In this document: positions 34,071-42,118 of the stretch, piece by piece
Layout of the letters: each line of letters opens with the position of its first letter
Numbering within the stretch: the stretch's first letter is position 1
NCBI RefSeq assembly: GCF_003350375.1
Contig: NZ_QQAR01000003.1
Span: 124,001-188,000, forward strand
Reading direction: 5' to 3'
Source: Flavobacterium sp. AG291
GTDB lineage: Bacteria > Bacteroidota > Bacteroidia > Flavobacteriales > Flavobacteriaceae
DNA: 64,000 nt
Program-made: the position numbers and the translations under genes
The notes under the pieces: model-generated
The model's input: the letters and a program-made list of their open reading frames with translations, nothing else
The model's database searches: none
What the model was told of the DNA's origin: nothing

Positions 34071-35585
34071 CTAATCAACATTCAGCCGATGCATTAGTTT
34101 TTGGATCATTTTTTTCAGCCTGGACCTATAATCCTCCTCTAGCCAGCTCACGTAGTTCCTGGTGGCGTTTTCCATACACTTGCAATATTGCTTTACCCTC
34201 CATTTGATCTCCGCATCCAATTCATCGGCTAAATGTAACGCCGCTGTTATTGTTTCAGCATTTTCGATGCACATGATCGCATGCTGCCGTATTGAATCGC
34301 GCAGGACTATCTTAGTTTTCTCATTGCGCTCTAAAGCTAAAAGGTAAGCCGATTCGATGTCAAACGACAATTCCCGGGTCTTCGGAAACATGGCACGAAG
34401 GCCAGTGCTGATACTGTGAGATTCATAGTCAGAACTTTTAGCCCTTTTGCTGCTATAATTTTCAGGATTCTCAAAAATATACTTCCAGTCCATTGGCGCA
34501 TCCCATTCACCAAAGCGTTCGGTATTATTGCCAAGATCAACAATTGAAAATGTCCTCTTATTACTCATCCTCCTGGCCCCTCGTCCAATCATCTGGTGGT
34601 ATAGCGTGAGCGAATTGGTTGCCCTATAAAGTACAACAGCCTGGACAGAAGGTTCGTCAAAACCTGTGGTAAGCAGCGAAACAGAAGTTAATATTGCACC
34701 TTTGGTTTCCTTAAACCACTTAAGAACGGCAATACGCTCGTCTTTTGGAGTTTTGTTGTCCAGGTGTCGGATGGCATAACCCGCTTCGGCAAAGAGCTGA
34801 TGTACCCTTTTTGAAGTAAATATCCCATTATTGAAAATCAAGGTTTTCTTTCCGGTACAATGTTCTTTATAGGCATCCATCAGCATCATTAGCATAGCGT
34901 CTGACCCGTACAATACATCGGAGCTGGCGACTGTGTAATCGCCATGCGGTGCAGTTACCAATGAGTGGAGTTCGACATTGTATTTGAACGTTCGGGGTTT
35001 GGCTAAATGGCCCTTCCCGATAAGTGACTGGATGTCCTGTCCCACTATAAGCTCACTGTAGCTCTTGTTTAATGGCATGGTACTATCGGAGCTGAGTGGA
35101 GTGGCGGTTACACCGATTACAATTGCATTTTTAAATCTTCCTAAAAGCTTGTGGAAAGAGTTATGGTGTGCCTCATCAATAACTACCAGTCCCACGGCAT
35201 CTGTGTCAAATTCCTTCGATCTTATCCTGTTCTTAAGAGTCTCGATCATAGCAACGACACAATGTGGCTTTACTCTGGGCCTTTTCTTTACGTTGCTTGT
35301 GTAAGCAAGCGCATTTATTCCATTCCTTTTTAAAACGGCTGAGGTTTGGCGGCACAACTCAACCCGGTGGGTGAGGACCACAACCTGCTTATCATTCTTT
35401 TGGATATATTTTTTAGCAATTTCCGAAAATATAACAGTTTTGCCACCACCGGTTGGCAGCTGGTACAATAGCTTTACTCCGGGTTGCGAAAATTCAATTT
35501 TTGAAAAAAGCAACTCTATATCGTTGTGCTGGTAGCCATATAATTTGCGATGCACCTGTGGCGTTTCACCGGTTAGATTTTCCAT
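34071..35585 (-). CDS. DEAD/DEAH-box superfamily 2 helicase
   Basis: A 504-residue SF2 helicase of the COG1061 (RadD/SSL2-like) type. Walker A is PTGGGKT (44-50), the Walker B/motif II is DEAH (137-140), and motif III-like GVTATP follows. Helicase C-terminal motifs include VSLLTTGFDEPSV and QMIGRGARR. The last 120 residues are helical and family-unspecific. It may act in DNA repair, which would fit the neighbouring photolyase-like gene. It is a single gene followed upstream by a long non-coding stretch. Confidence 0.85.
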   Translation of the reverse strand: MENLTGETPQVHRKLYGYQHNDIELLFSKIEFSQPGVKLLYQLPTGGGKTVIFSEIAKKYIQKNDKQVVVLTHRVELCRQTSAVLKRNGINALAYTSNVKKRPRVKPHCVVAMIETLKNRIRSKEFDTDAVGLVVIDEAHHNSFHKLLGRFKNAIVIGVTATPLSSDSTMPLNKSYSELIVGQDIQSLIGKGHLAKPRTFKYNVELHSLVTAPHGDYTVASSDVLYGSDAMLMMLMDAYKEHCTGKKTLIFNNGIFTSKRVHQLFAEAGYAIRHLDNKTPKDERIAVLKWFKETKGAILTSVSLLTTGFDEPSVQAVVLYRATNSLTLYHQMIGRGARRMSNKRTFSIVDLGNNTERFGEWDAPMDWKYIFENPENYSSKRAKSSDYESHSISTGLRAMFPKTRELSFDIESAYLLALERNEKTKIVLRDSIRQHAIMCIENAETITAALHLADELDAEIKWRVKQYCKCMENATRNYVSWLEEDYRSRLKKMIQKLMHRLNVD

Positions 35586-36315
35586 GGTCTGGTACTTTTT
35601 TTAAAGATATATTTTGTCGTACAGCTTCTCGATGGTACCGTATGTCTGCCCTTAACAGGGCGACGAGGTACTTTGTATAAGTACAATTCAAATTACAAAG
35701 AATACCGTTATTGGCATGAAGGTTTAAGAAAACTTTAGTCCATTAGAAAAGCGGGTTTTCATAACATGGAAAACTTCGGCGATCGGTCCGGCTAAATGTT
35801 GCAGCTAACGATAGTTAAAAAATTGTGGATACATCACCTCGTAAATTGTAAATTATTTATTGTCAGATCGTTAATGATTTAGGTGCCCATCTGCTTTTTT
35901 GGGTGCTTAAACTTAGGAGGCTTGTTCGTTCCCTATGGAATATACTGACTAACAGCAGCATTGACTTTCTCGTTGCCATATTTGAAATCGGCAGGCTCTG
36001 CTATGGATAATACAAATGAGATTTTGCACCCACGAAAAATTTTTCTGTGACACTTAAAATTCATAGTACGGGCATTCGTGCAAGCAAATTCTCAATACTA
36101 ACATTCGAAGTCTAAATGGATTTTGCAATTTGCAATATTATTAGTAAATCCCTTGTAATGCATTTTATATTGTGTCGATTAAAGTTATCCGATGGGGTAA
36201 TTAGCGACTTTTGAAGGGTTTTACGCCTGTTATACACGAATGTATTGTTTATTTTTAAAAGCCTGAAAATCGTATGGCGAGATAATCGCCATATTTTTAC
36301 CGGAGACCCTTTCGA
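35586..36315. other. 730-base region without a recognisable gene
   Basis: Between the helicase start and the DUF2256 gene end. AT-rich with short open frames lacking coding character. The helicase promoter must lie at its left end, though no exact TAnnTTTG was found there. A hairpin TATGGCGA / TCGCCATA followed by TTTTT lies at 36273-36298. The region may hold decayed sequence. Confidence 0.45.
36273..36298 (+). terminator. Hairpin with T-run downstream of DUF2256
   Basis: 8-base stem TATGGCGA / TCGCCATA with a five-base loop. The T-run is on the plus strand. On the minus strand, where it would end the DUF2256 operon, the tail is only ACGATTTT. Confidence 0.4.
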
Positions 36316-36516
36316 TTATCGAAGCGAGCAGCACATCATTTGTTTTTTGCTGCACCTCTTACTGCAATACTTCACCTCGTCCCAGTTCTTTTTCCATTTT
36401 TTTCTCCAGGTAAAAGGACGGTTGCAAACCGTACATATTTTAACGGGCAGATTCTGTTTTTTTACTTTTTTCAACGCTTTGAAATTTTGTTGCCGGTCAA
36501 CCTTTGTCGGGTACAT
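36316..36516 (-). CDS. DUF2256 zinc-finger-like small protein
   Basis: A basic protein of up to 66 residues. The core [33 protein letters not shown] carries two Cys pairs (CxxC and CxxxC) that probably bind zinc. The family is a known companion of photolyase genes. The reading from the ATG at 36516 overlaps the TIGR03643 gene by 46 bases. A TTG at 36474 overlaps that gene's stop as TTGA, would begin the chain just before KKVKKQNLP, and gives the usual family length; this start is equally or more likely. Function unknown, possibly nucleic-acid binding. Confidence 0.8.
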   Translation of the reverse strand: MYPTKVDRQQNFKALKKVKKQNLPVKICTVCNRPFTWRKKWKKNWDEVKYCSKRCSKKQMMCCSLR

Positions 36517-36746
36517 TTAAAACGGTTAATACCGCTGCTGCGTTTTACCGCATGCTTGGTTTTGCAGTTTTCAACCCTCTTTCGCCATAGCCTGTAGCTG
36601 GAGAACTTCAGCTGGGTTTTCATAAAGTTTTTCACGTCATCTTCCCTAAGGCCGAACTGATGGTAAATCGCCTCAAAAGGCGTTCGGTCTTCCCAGGCCA
36701 TCTCTATTATTCTGTCGGTATCCTCTTCTGAAAATTTGTTTTTCAT
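36471..36746 (-). CDS. TIGR03643 family protein
   Basis: A 91-residue basic, helical protein. It opens [23 protein letters not shown], continues with [13 protein letters not shown] and ends [17 protein letters not shown], matching what I remember of the TIGR03643 family over its whole length. The [12 protein letters not shown] region looks like a helix-turn-helix. Family members occur next to DUF2256 and photolyase genes. The role is unknown. It sits 23 bases downstream of the SDR gene in the same operon. Confidence 0.82.
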   Translation of the reverse strand: MKNKFSEEDTDRIIEMAWEDRTPFEAIYHQFGLREDDVKNFMKTQLKFSSYRLWRKRVENCKTKHAVKRSSGINRFKCTRQRLTGNKISKR

Positions 36747-36769
36747 TCTTATTAATCCCTTTACTTGTT

Positions 36770-37471
36770 TTATTTTATAATGGTTCCCATTCCTCCGTTA
36801 ATCCCGAAAACCTGCCCTGTTATCCAGGTAGACTGTGTAAGGAGATGATTTGCAAAGAGGGCGATCTCCTGTGGTGAGCCTATATTTTTTAGCGGATGCC
36901 TTTGTTTATTAGCTTCGACTTTTGATTCGTTGTTCAGTAATGCCTGCGCCATTGGAGTATCGGTAAGGGAAGGAGCTATGGCATTTACCCTGACATTTGG
37001 AGACAACTCAGCTGCCAGAGCGCGTGTCAGCCCTTCTATAGCACCTTTAGACATAGCTATACTGGCATGATAGGGTAGTCCAGTTTGTACTGCGACACTA
37101 CTAAGTAGCAATATTCCTGCGTTTGGAGTGTTTTTTATGTTGTTTATATAACTCTTTATAAAACCAAATGCGCTTTTGGCATTTATAGCAAAATCCCTCT
37201 CAATATCAGAGGCTGAGAGTCTTTCAATAGGTTTGAGGGTAATACTTCCGGGGCAATATATAAGGGCATTGGCTTTTCCGGAGATTTCCGGTAATTTTTC
37301 GTCCGATAAAAAGTCAAAAGGCAAATGCCTGTAATTTGTATTGCCATTAAGCGCTCCTGCTGTACGGCTTAATCCGTATACTATACTGTCTTTTACCAGT
37401 ATCTTAGCAAGCTCTAAACCAATACCACTGCTGGCGCCCGCGACTATATAGGTGTTAACTGAAGTATTCAT
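36770..37471 (-). CDS. Short-chain dehydrogenase/reductase
   Basis: A 233-residue classical SDR enzyme. The cofactor motif is VAGASSGIG (residues 11-19), the NAG-type motif is represented by LIYCPGS, and the active-site Ser and YxxxK are in LLLSSVAVQ and YHASIAMSKGAIEG. In the last of these the tyrosine is followed at the expected distance by lysine after MS. The C-terminus GQVFGINGGMGT is typical. The substrate is unknown. It overlaps the photolyase-like gene by 17 bases, so the two are translated together. Confidence 0.88.
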   Translation of the reverse strand: MNTSVNTYIVAGASSGIGLELAKILVKDSIVYGLSRTAGALNGNTNYRHLPFDFLSDEKLPEISGKANALIYCPGSITLKPIERLSASDIERDFAINAKSAFGFIKSYINNIKNTPNAGILLLSSVAVQTGLPYHASIAMSKGAIEGLTRALAAELSPNVRVNAIAPSLTDTPMAQALLNNESKVEANKQRHPLKNIGSPQEIALFANHLLTQSTWITGQVFGINGGMGTIIK

Positions 37472-38540
37472 TATAATTGTTTTTTACTGTTTTGAGGTAT
37501 TTTGAGTAGGAACTAAAGCTTTCTGTCACCTCATCAGCCAACCATTCCCTTTGTTCTGTAACGGCATCTTTGTAATTAAATAAGGGATGCTCTTTTGTGA
37601 TAAATGTGTTGTTGTACTTTTCTTTCAGCTGGCTATATTCGCCAACATAGACCTGTATGTTTTTTATGTTGCCGGAGAGCTGTAAGATAAAGTCCAGTAC
37701 TTTTTCACTTACCGGGTATTTTTTAAAATGCGAAGGTTCCAGCAGTAGAATGCGGTTTACCTCTTTATCGGAATGCCAAGTCAGATCCAGGTTATAAGAG
37801 TTGTACAGGAGTATAGGGGTACTGTTAATTTTTAAATCCTGATTTTCAGGGAGTAGGGTAGTAAAGCTTACATTGCTGCTTTCAGAGAGTGCTATTATCC
37901 TGTTTACCTTTTCAAGCTCCTGATACGAGTAATCTAAAAAAGTATCTTTTTGCGATGTTCCGCAAAACCGGTTAATATTTTCCTGGTTAGCGATGTATTT
38001 TTTTCCGTTGCGCAAACCGTAAACCCATTGCCAGCTGTAATAATTACTTGCCACATCCCCGTCCAGCAGGTAATAGTACATCCACTGTGCCGGTGCGTCG
38101 TAATAATAACCCGCCATGTTGCAAATAGCAGCCGTATACATCCGTACATGATTGTGCATATAACCTGTTTTGTAAAGTTCTGCAATACTAAAATCTATTG
38201 CAATTATTCCGGTTGATGCCTGCAGTAATGCGTTAGGCAGTACCTGCGCTGAGTTTGACGGGAGGTATAAAGGGTTGAAAATGTCTTTATTATTTTGTAA
38301 TAATCTTTGAAAGTATTCCCTCCACAAGAGTTCTTTTAAAAATGTTTCGGATTCCTTAGCACTATATTTATTCCGAATGACTGAATAAATAAATTTTGTG
38401 CTTACCACACCGCGCGAAATATAGGGCGAGAGTAGTGAAACAGCGCCGGTAGTATAATTTCTTGTTTGTGAATATACTACAGGATTTATTGCAGCTATTC
38501 GATTTACTATTTCGTTATATTTTTGGGAGAATACCATCAT
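37455..38540 (-). CDS. Photolyase/cryptochrome-related FAD-binding protein with unusual domain order
   Basis: A 361-residue protein. Residues 1-215 match the FAD-binding helical domain of photolyases: LSPYISRGVVS, ELLWREYFQRLL, HNHVRMYTAAICNM and the DGDVASNYYSWQWVYG FAD box. Canonical photolyases carry this domain at the C-terminus after an alpha/beta antenna domain. Here it comes first, and a smaller alpha/beta-like domain (about 240-361, NRILLLEPSHFKKY...NIQVYVGEY) follows. It may be a light-sensing or repair protein. It is the first gene of a coupled operon with SDR, TIGR03643 and DUF2256. Confidence 0.8.
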   Translation of the reverse strand: MMVFSQKYNEIVNRIAAINPVVYSQTRNYTTGAVSLLSPYISRGVVSTKFIYSVIRNKYSAKESETFLKELLWREYFQRLLQNNKDIFNPLYLPSNSAQVLPNALLQASTGIIAIDFSIAELYKTGYMHNHVRMYTAAICNMAGYYYDAPAQWMYYYLLDGDVASNYYSWQWVYGLRNGKKYIANQENINRFCGTSQKDTFLDYSYQELEKVNRIIALSESSNVSFTTLLPENQDLKINSTPILLYNSYNLDLTWHSDKEVNRILLLEPSHFKKYPVSEKVLDFILQLSGNIKNIQVYVGEYSQLKEKYNNTFITKEHPLFNYKDAVTEQREWLADEVTESFSSYSKYLKTVKNNYNEYFS

Positions 38541-38551
38541 AGCTGTAAAAA

Positions 38552-38581
38552 GAGTACCGTACTTTTAGAAGTACGGTACTC
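38552..38581 (-). terminator. Strong intrinsic terminator between DUF4397 and the photolyase-like gene
   Basis: Perfect 13-base stem GAGTACCGTACTT / AAGTACGGTACTC with a four-base loop. A TTTTT tail follows in the minus direction, 11 bases before the photolyase-like start. The downstream operon would depend on read-through or a promoter hidden in this short gap. Confidence 0.85.
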
Positions 38582-38602
38582 AAGGTTCAGAATTAAAGCG
38601 TA

Positions 38603-40282
38603 CTACCTTTTAACTATTATTTTTTGTTCACTTGTTGTGCTTCCGTTTGTTGACTTAACTATATAAATACCTTCAGAAAGCCCTGATACGTCTATAGTGT
38701 TACCTGTTGTGTTTACTACCTGTCTTCCAAAAGCGTCGTATAGGTGGTGAGTAAGGTTTGCAGTCAAGTCATATCCTGTTATGGTAATTTTGTCTGCAGC
38801 AGGGTTAGGATATACACTGAATCTTTTTGCCTCAAACTCATTAGTATTTAAAGTTGTCAGTGGTAACTCAAGCATAGCTCCTCCTGCACTGGTGACTGCC
38901 CATAAGCCAAAAGCCGGACCATCACTGTTGGCCGATGGGTCTAAAAAACCACTTGCCAATACCGTCAGGGATTGTCCTTGCAGGGTCAAGGTGCTTAATG
39001 GCGCCTGATAGGAGGCCACAACTGTTTCCCCGTCTGCTGTTGCTATGCTAATTATGTAATCGGCTGTAGGCAGCTCTAAATAATCATTAAAGTTGCTATA
39101 CTCCAAATCATCCACAATGGTACCTGCACCAACAGCCTGCACATCAACAGTAGGGGCATCGGTTGCTCCGTGGAATACCAATACATCGGTATTTGTTTCG
39201 ATTGATGCCATCTCCCTTGCCATAGGGTAGACAAAAAGGCCGAAAGGTTGAGAAGGGCTGTATCCTGAATCGCTTATAATCCCGTTGGCTACTACGATAT
39301 ATTTTCCGCCGGGTTCAAGGGTTACGTTAACCGAGTAAATATTGTCTTCAACCGAACTACTAGTTGAGGGAGCAATACTTAAAGTTATTGCTTCACCTGC
39401 CGGTGCATCAACAAAAGGAGATGCTGTCCTGAATGCAAAATCATCCAGCAGGAGTGTTTCGTTAAGATAAACATCTACGATTTGAGCGGCAAGGTCGCCA
39501 GCATTGTGAAGTACCTGTACCCGAGCTGTCTGATTGGCAAGAGGAAGTTCAATCAGGTCCCCGCCTTCAGCAGTAGCTACCCATAGTCCAAATGAAGGAC
39601 CGTCACTGTTTGTGGAAGGATCAAGAAAACCACTGGCCAAAACAGTGAGTGCTGTACCCTCAAGATTTAGGCTTGCTAAAGGCACCTGATAAGACGCTAC
39701 AACAGTCATACCTGTCTGGTCTGTTATATCCAGTATGTAGTCCTGGGTTGTCAGTTCCAGATAATCGGAGGTAAATGAAGGATAGGAGAGATCATTAACG
39801 ACAGTACCGGCCGGAATGCTGGTTTCTACTGCATCAACAGCAGGAGCATCCGTAGCCCCGTGATTTATCAGTATATCGGTTCCTGCAGAGAGCGCCGTTT
39901 CACGGGCACCGCTGAAAACAGAAAGTTCAAAAGGCTGGTTTGGACTGTAGCCGGTACTACTGACTATACCATTAGCCACCAGGATGTACGTTTCGTTTTC
40001 TGTCAGTGTAGTGTTTAGTGTATAAATACCATCAGCAGCAGAAGAGCTGTCGCCAGGCGCCACCACGATGGATATTGCTTCACCTGCCGGTGCATCAACA
40101 AAAGGTGTTGCGGTCCTGAAAGCAAAGTCATCAAGAAGTATCATACCATTCAGGTATACATCAACGGTTTGTGCGGCAAGATCTGCACAATTATGAATTA
40201 CCTGTACACGGGCGGTCTGTGCTGTGGCACAGTGAAATGCTAAGAGAAAAATAACTGTAATAAATGTCGTAATTTTTTTCAT
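38603..40282 (-). CDS. T9SS-exported DUF4397 domain protein, tandem duplication
   Basis: A 559-residue secreted protein. The signal peptide is MKKITTFITVIFLLAFHCATA. Two near-identical halves of about 230 residues each follow. Each half starts TARVQVIHN / TARVQVLHN and includes LLDDFAFRTA-PFVDAPAGEAI, the DUF4397 pattern. The end is a type IX sorting domain (FSVYPNPAADKITITGY ... GIYIVKS ... QKIIVKR), so it is exported through the outer membrane and attached or released. Its promoter region carries three exact copies of TTTTGTTTAA, the candidate operator. Function unknown, perhaps surface adhesion. Confidence 0.88.
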   Translation of the reverse strand: MKKITTFITVIFLLAFHCATAQTARVQVIHNCADLAAQTVDVYLNGMILLDDFAFRTATPFVDAPAGEAISIVVAPGDSSSAADGIYTLNTTLTENETYILVANGIVSSTGYSPNQPFELSVFSGARETALSAGTDILINHGATDAPAVDAVETSIPAGTVVNDLSYPSFTSDYLELTTQDYILDITDQTGMTVVASYQVPLASLNLEGTALTVLASGFLDPSTNSDGPSFGLWVATAEGGDLIELPLANQTARVQVLHNAGDLAAQIVDVYLNETLLLDDFAFRTASPFVDAPAGEAITLSIAPSTSSSVEDNIYSVNVTLEPGGKYIVVANGIISDSGYSPSQPFGLFVYPMAREMASIETNTDVLVFHGATDAPTVDVQAVGAGTIVDDLEYSNFNDYLELPTADYIISIATADGETVVASYQAPLSTLTLQGQSLTVLASGFLDPSANSDGPAFGLWAVTSAGGAMLELPLTTLNTNEFEAKRFSVYPNPAADKITITGYDLTANLTHHLYDAFGRQVVNTTGNTIDVSGLSEGIYIVKSTNGSTTSEQKIIVKR

Positions 40283-40618
40283 GGCTATCTATTTTTTTTG
40301 TTTAAACATTTTTTAAAATTAGTTAAACAAAATATTTTTTTTAGATATGTTAACATTTAAAAGGTAAATAATTAACTTTTGTTTAACCGGATACTTGTCT
40401 TTTCAGTTTATTGACATGCGATACACGGTTTAGAGTTTAACAATTTCCCAGGCAGCCCTGCACATCAAGGGCGGCTATCTGGCTGAAAAAAATGGTTATT
40501 GCATAACAATAGGTTTTACGTTACTAATAGGGGGTATGCGTCCCGAAAGCTACCCCTCTCAGGACAGGGCGGTATAATGGTCAAACAGTAAACGTACACA
40601 CAGCCCGTAACGGTATTC
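40283..40618. other. Region upstream of the DUF4397 gene
   Basis: The left third holds the operator cluster. From about 40440 the composition turns GC-rich (GGCAGCCCTGCACATC) and no gene is visible until the HTH remnant. The composition change marks the start of mobile-element DNA. Confidence 0.45.
40296..40386 (-). promoter_or_regulatory. Operator cluster upstream of the DUF4397 gene
   Basis: Three exact copies of the 10-mer TTTTGTTTAA: plus strand at 40296-40305 and 40377-40386, minus strand at 40323-40332. A weak -7 box (TAATTTTA, minus strand) lies between the first and second copies. Such a density is very unlikely by chance. Confidence 0.6.
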
Positions 40619-40942
40619 TTGAGCAGGGGCTGCAGGGCAGCCACCTGCCTTGTGATGCAGTCGATGGTAAACAGGGCAGGCAGCCGCTCAGCAGCTGCTC
40701 TGCAAAGAGCGTATTGCTTTTGGATAAGGCTTTTTTTTGCCTGCGAAACGTATCGGCAGGGCAGAGCAGAGGCAGTTAAGGTCAGTCGCAGCCAGATTAT
40801 GCGCCTGGCCCATATCACTACCCTTCCGAGCTATCATAAGTATTTTAAAAGCCTCCAGCAGCTAGGCTATATCGTGTATCGGCCCTCCTATCATCCGGGC
40901 GAACGCAGTGAACTGGATATAAAAAAACAACCTTGTAGATAA
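40619..40942 (+). CDS. Mobile-element HTH protein, probably partial
   Basis: A 107-residue reading frame whose C-terminal half (VSRSQIMRLAHITTLPSYHKYFKSLQQLGYI) matches a helix-turn-helix family. I remember that family next to tyrosine integrases in Bacteroidetes conjugative or integrative elements. The N-terminal half is GC-rich and less convincing. The start (TTG at 40619) is uncertain and the usual N-terminal segment is missing. It may be a pseudogene. It is followed by a strong terminator and then the decayed integrase. Confidence 0.45.
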   Translation: MSRGCRAATCLVMQSMVNRAGSRSAAALQRAYCFWIRLFFACETYRQGRAEAVKVSRSQIMRLAHITTLPSYHKYFKSLQQLGYIVYRPSYHPGERSELDIKKQPCR

Positions 40943-40956
40943 GGTTGTTTTTTTGT
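40920..40956. terminator. Intrinsic terminator between the HTH remnant and the integrase remnant
   Basis: AAAAAACAACCTT / AAGGTTGTTTTTT with a short GTAGAT loop. It is A/T-flanked on both sides and suits both convergent genes. Confidence 0.8.
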
Positions 40957-40972
40957 TTTTGCTATAGTGGTA

Positions 40973-41607
40973 CTATGCTGTCCGTATATTATACTTCTCT
41001 TTTATTAGCTGTATCTCTTTCTCGAGTTTGCCCAGTATAGCAATATCGGCTTTAGACATCTTATTCGCCTTTTTATTATTGCGCCCTGTCCGTAGATAAA
41101 ATTCAAAATCTTTAATGAAGGCAAGGTCAAGATCAGCGAATTCCATATCAACACGGTTGAACTTTATTTTGATGAACTCCCTTAAGTGGTTTATCGTAAT
41201 TGTAAATCGGTCCAGGGTGCCTTCTGCATACCCTGTGCCTATCAGGGCAGCCATTTCCCGGTTATGAGATTCGAACTCTTCGAGGACCTTAACACGGGGT
41301 GTAAGCCTACCAAGTATATAATCCATTCTCCGAAGTTACAGGCTTTCCGCTATACAGCAGTTCGGTCTTGCACTCATTCACTTTCATCATCAACGAGTCC
41401 AGGAAAAAGTTTAGGGCCTTAGCATTTTCTTTATTTCCTATAGCCCGCTAGGTTTTTTTTGGTCCCAGCGGCTTGCTTCCCATTTGCTTTTTGTTGATGT
41501 CTCTTTAGGAATTCCGTTAACGGTTATCCTAAGATACACTGTTCTTGTTTTGCTGTCCTTGTGGGGGCTTTTCAGGAAAAAGCCATCCCAAAACTGTTCT
41601 CTGACAT
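40973..41607 (-). pseudogene. Degenerate tyrosine recombinase/integrase
   Basis: Translating the minus strand from the ATG at 41607 gives MSENSFGMAF and then a frameshift near a T-run at 41577-41581. The frame then continues LKSPHKDSKTRTVYLRITVN (arm-type DNA-binding domain). A second shift or stop lies near the A8 run at 41453-41460, followed by RAIGNKENAKALNFFLDSL. A third shift near 41335 leads into an intact part (40973-41326) with the core SAM-like domain (LDLAFIKDFEFYLRT). The catalytic C-terminal domain with the R..HxxR..Y residues is gone. It lies beside the 3' end of tRNA-Tyr, the classic integration place. Confidence 0.8.
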
Positions 41608-41707
41608 AATTCTACTTTTTAGATTAATAAATGTAAAAATACAGCGTCTTAAAATCAAGTCGTTAGCCTGTTTTAACTATTGATATACAGGTGTTTATAT
41701 GTAATCT

Positions 41708-41751
41708 GTGGCAAAATTTTTCAGCACTGAATTTTGCCACGATTTTGCCAC
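41708..41751. repeat. Triple TTTTGCCAC repeat by the integrase remnant
   Basis: GTGGCAAAATT (41708-41718) is the inverse of AATTTTGCCAC (41730-41740), and ATTTTGCCAC recurs at 41742-41751. Three copies in 44 bases between the integrase remnant and tRNA-Tyr suggest arm-type integrase sites or an operator of the lost element. Confidence 0.45.
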
Positions 41752-41796
41752 AAAACTTTTGTGCCGTTTTATAAATTCTGACGAAGTGCAAGGAAA

Positions 41797-41834
41797 TAAA
41801 AAAAACCTGCAAATCATTGATTTTGCAGGTTTTA
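41797..41834 (-). terminator. Terminator downstream of tRNA-Tyr
   Basis: AAACCTGCAAATCA pairs with TGATTTTGCAGGTTT with one unpaired T. A run of T on the minus strand follows. It lies about 66 bases after the tRNA 3' end. Confidence 0.7.
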
Positions 41835-41899
41835 CACGTTTTTTTCGGGTTTTTGAAAAATTTGGAAAAGCTTCATTTTCCTTATTTTAACCCATTTCG

Positions 41900-41980
41900 T
41901 GGGGAGAGCAGGATTCGAACCTGCGAAGGTTTCCCAACGGATTTACAGTCCGTCCTCGTTGGCCGCTTGAGTATCTCCCC
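41900..41980 (-). tRNA. tRNA-Tyr (anticodon GTA)
   Basis: Reading the minus strand from 41980: acceptor GGGGAGA pairs with TCTCCCC at the 3' end. The anticodon loop is ACTGTAAAT within the stem GGACT...ATCC, giving GTA for tyrosine. A class II long variable arm follows, and the T-loop is GTTCGAATC. The discriminator is A and CCA is not encoded. The length of 81 bases is usual for tRNA-Tyr. A decayed integrase adjoins its 3' end. Confidence 0.95.
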
Positions 41981-42118
41981 ATGCGTTCAGATCACATTTA
42001 AGTTCTCTGCCATTGCGGTGCAAATATAGTACTGTTTTTGTAGTAAACAAACATATTTGCTGGTATTTTAATAACTATTTTTTAAAGCACTGGAAGTTAA
42101 TTATATAAAATGTGATTT

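Noticed and set aside
37455-38540. Call as a complete DNA photolyase
   Set aside because: The antenna domain is missing at the N-terminus and the chain is about 100 residues too short, so only a photolyase-related FAD protein is supported.
40516-40818. Minus-strand open frame opposite the HTH remnant
   Set aside because: It lies in GC-rich DNA antisense to the recognisable HTH sequence; its translation has no domain and no start context.
27407-41980. Calling the whole accessory block a genomic island
   Set aside because: Only the right edge has an integrase and tRNA; no matching attachment site or composition break was found at the left edge, so it stays a hypothesis.
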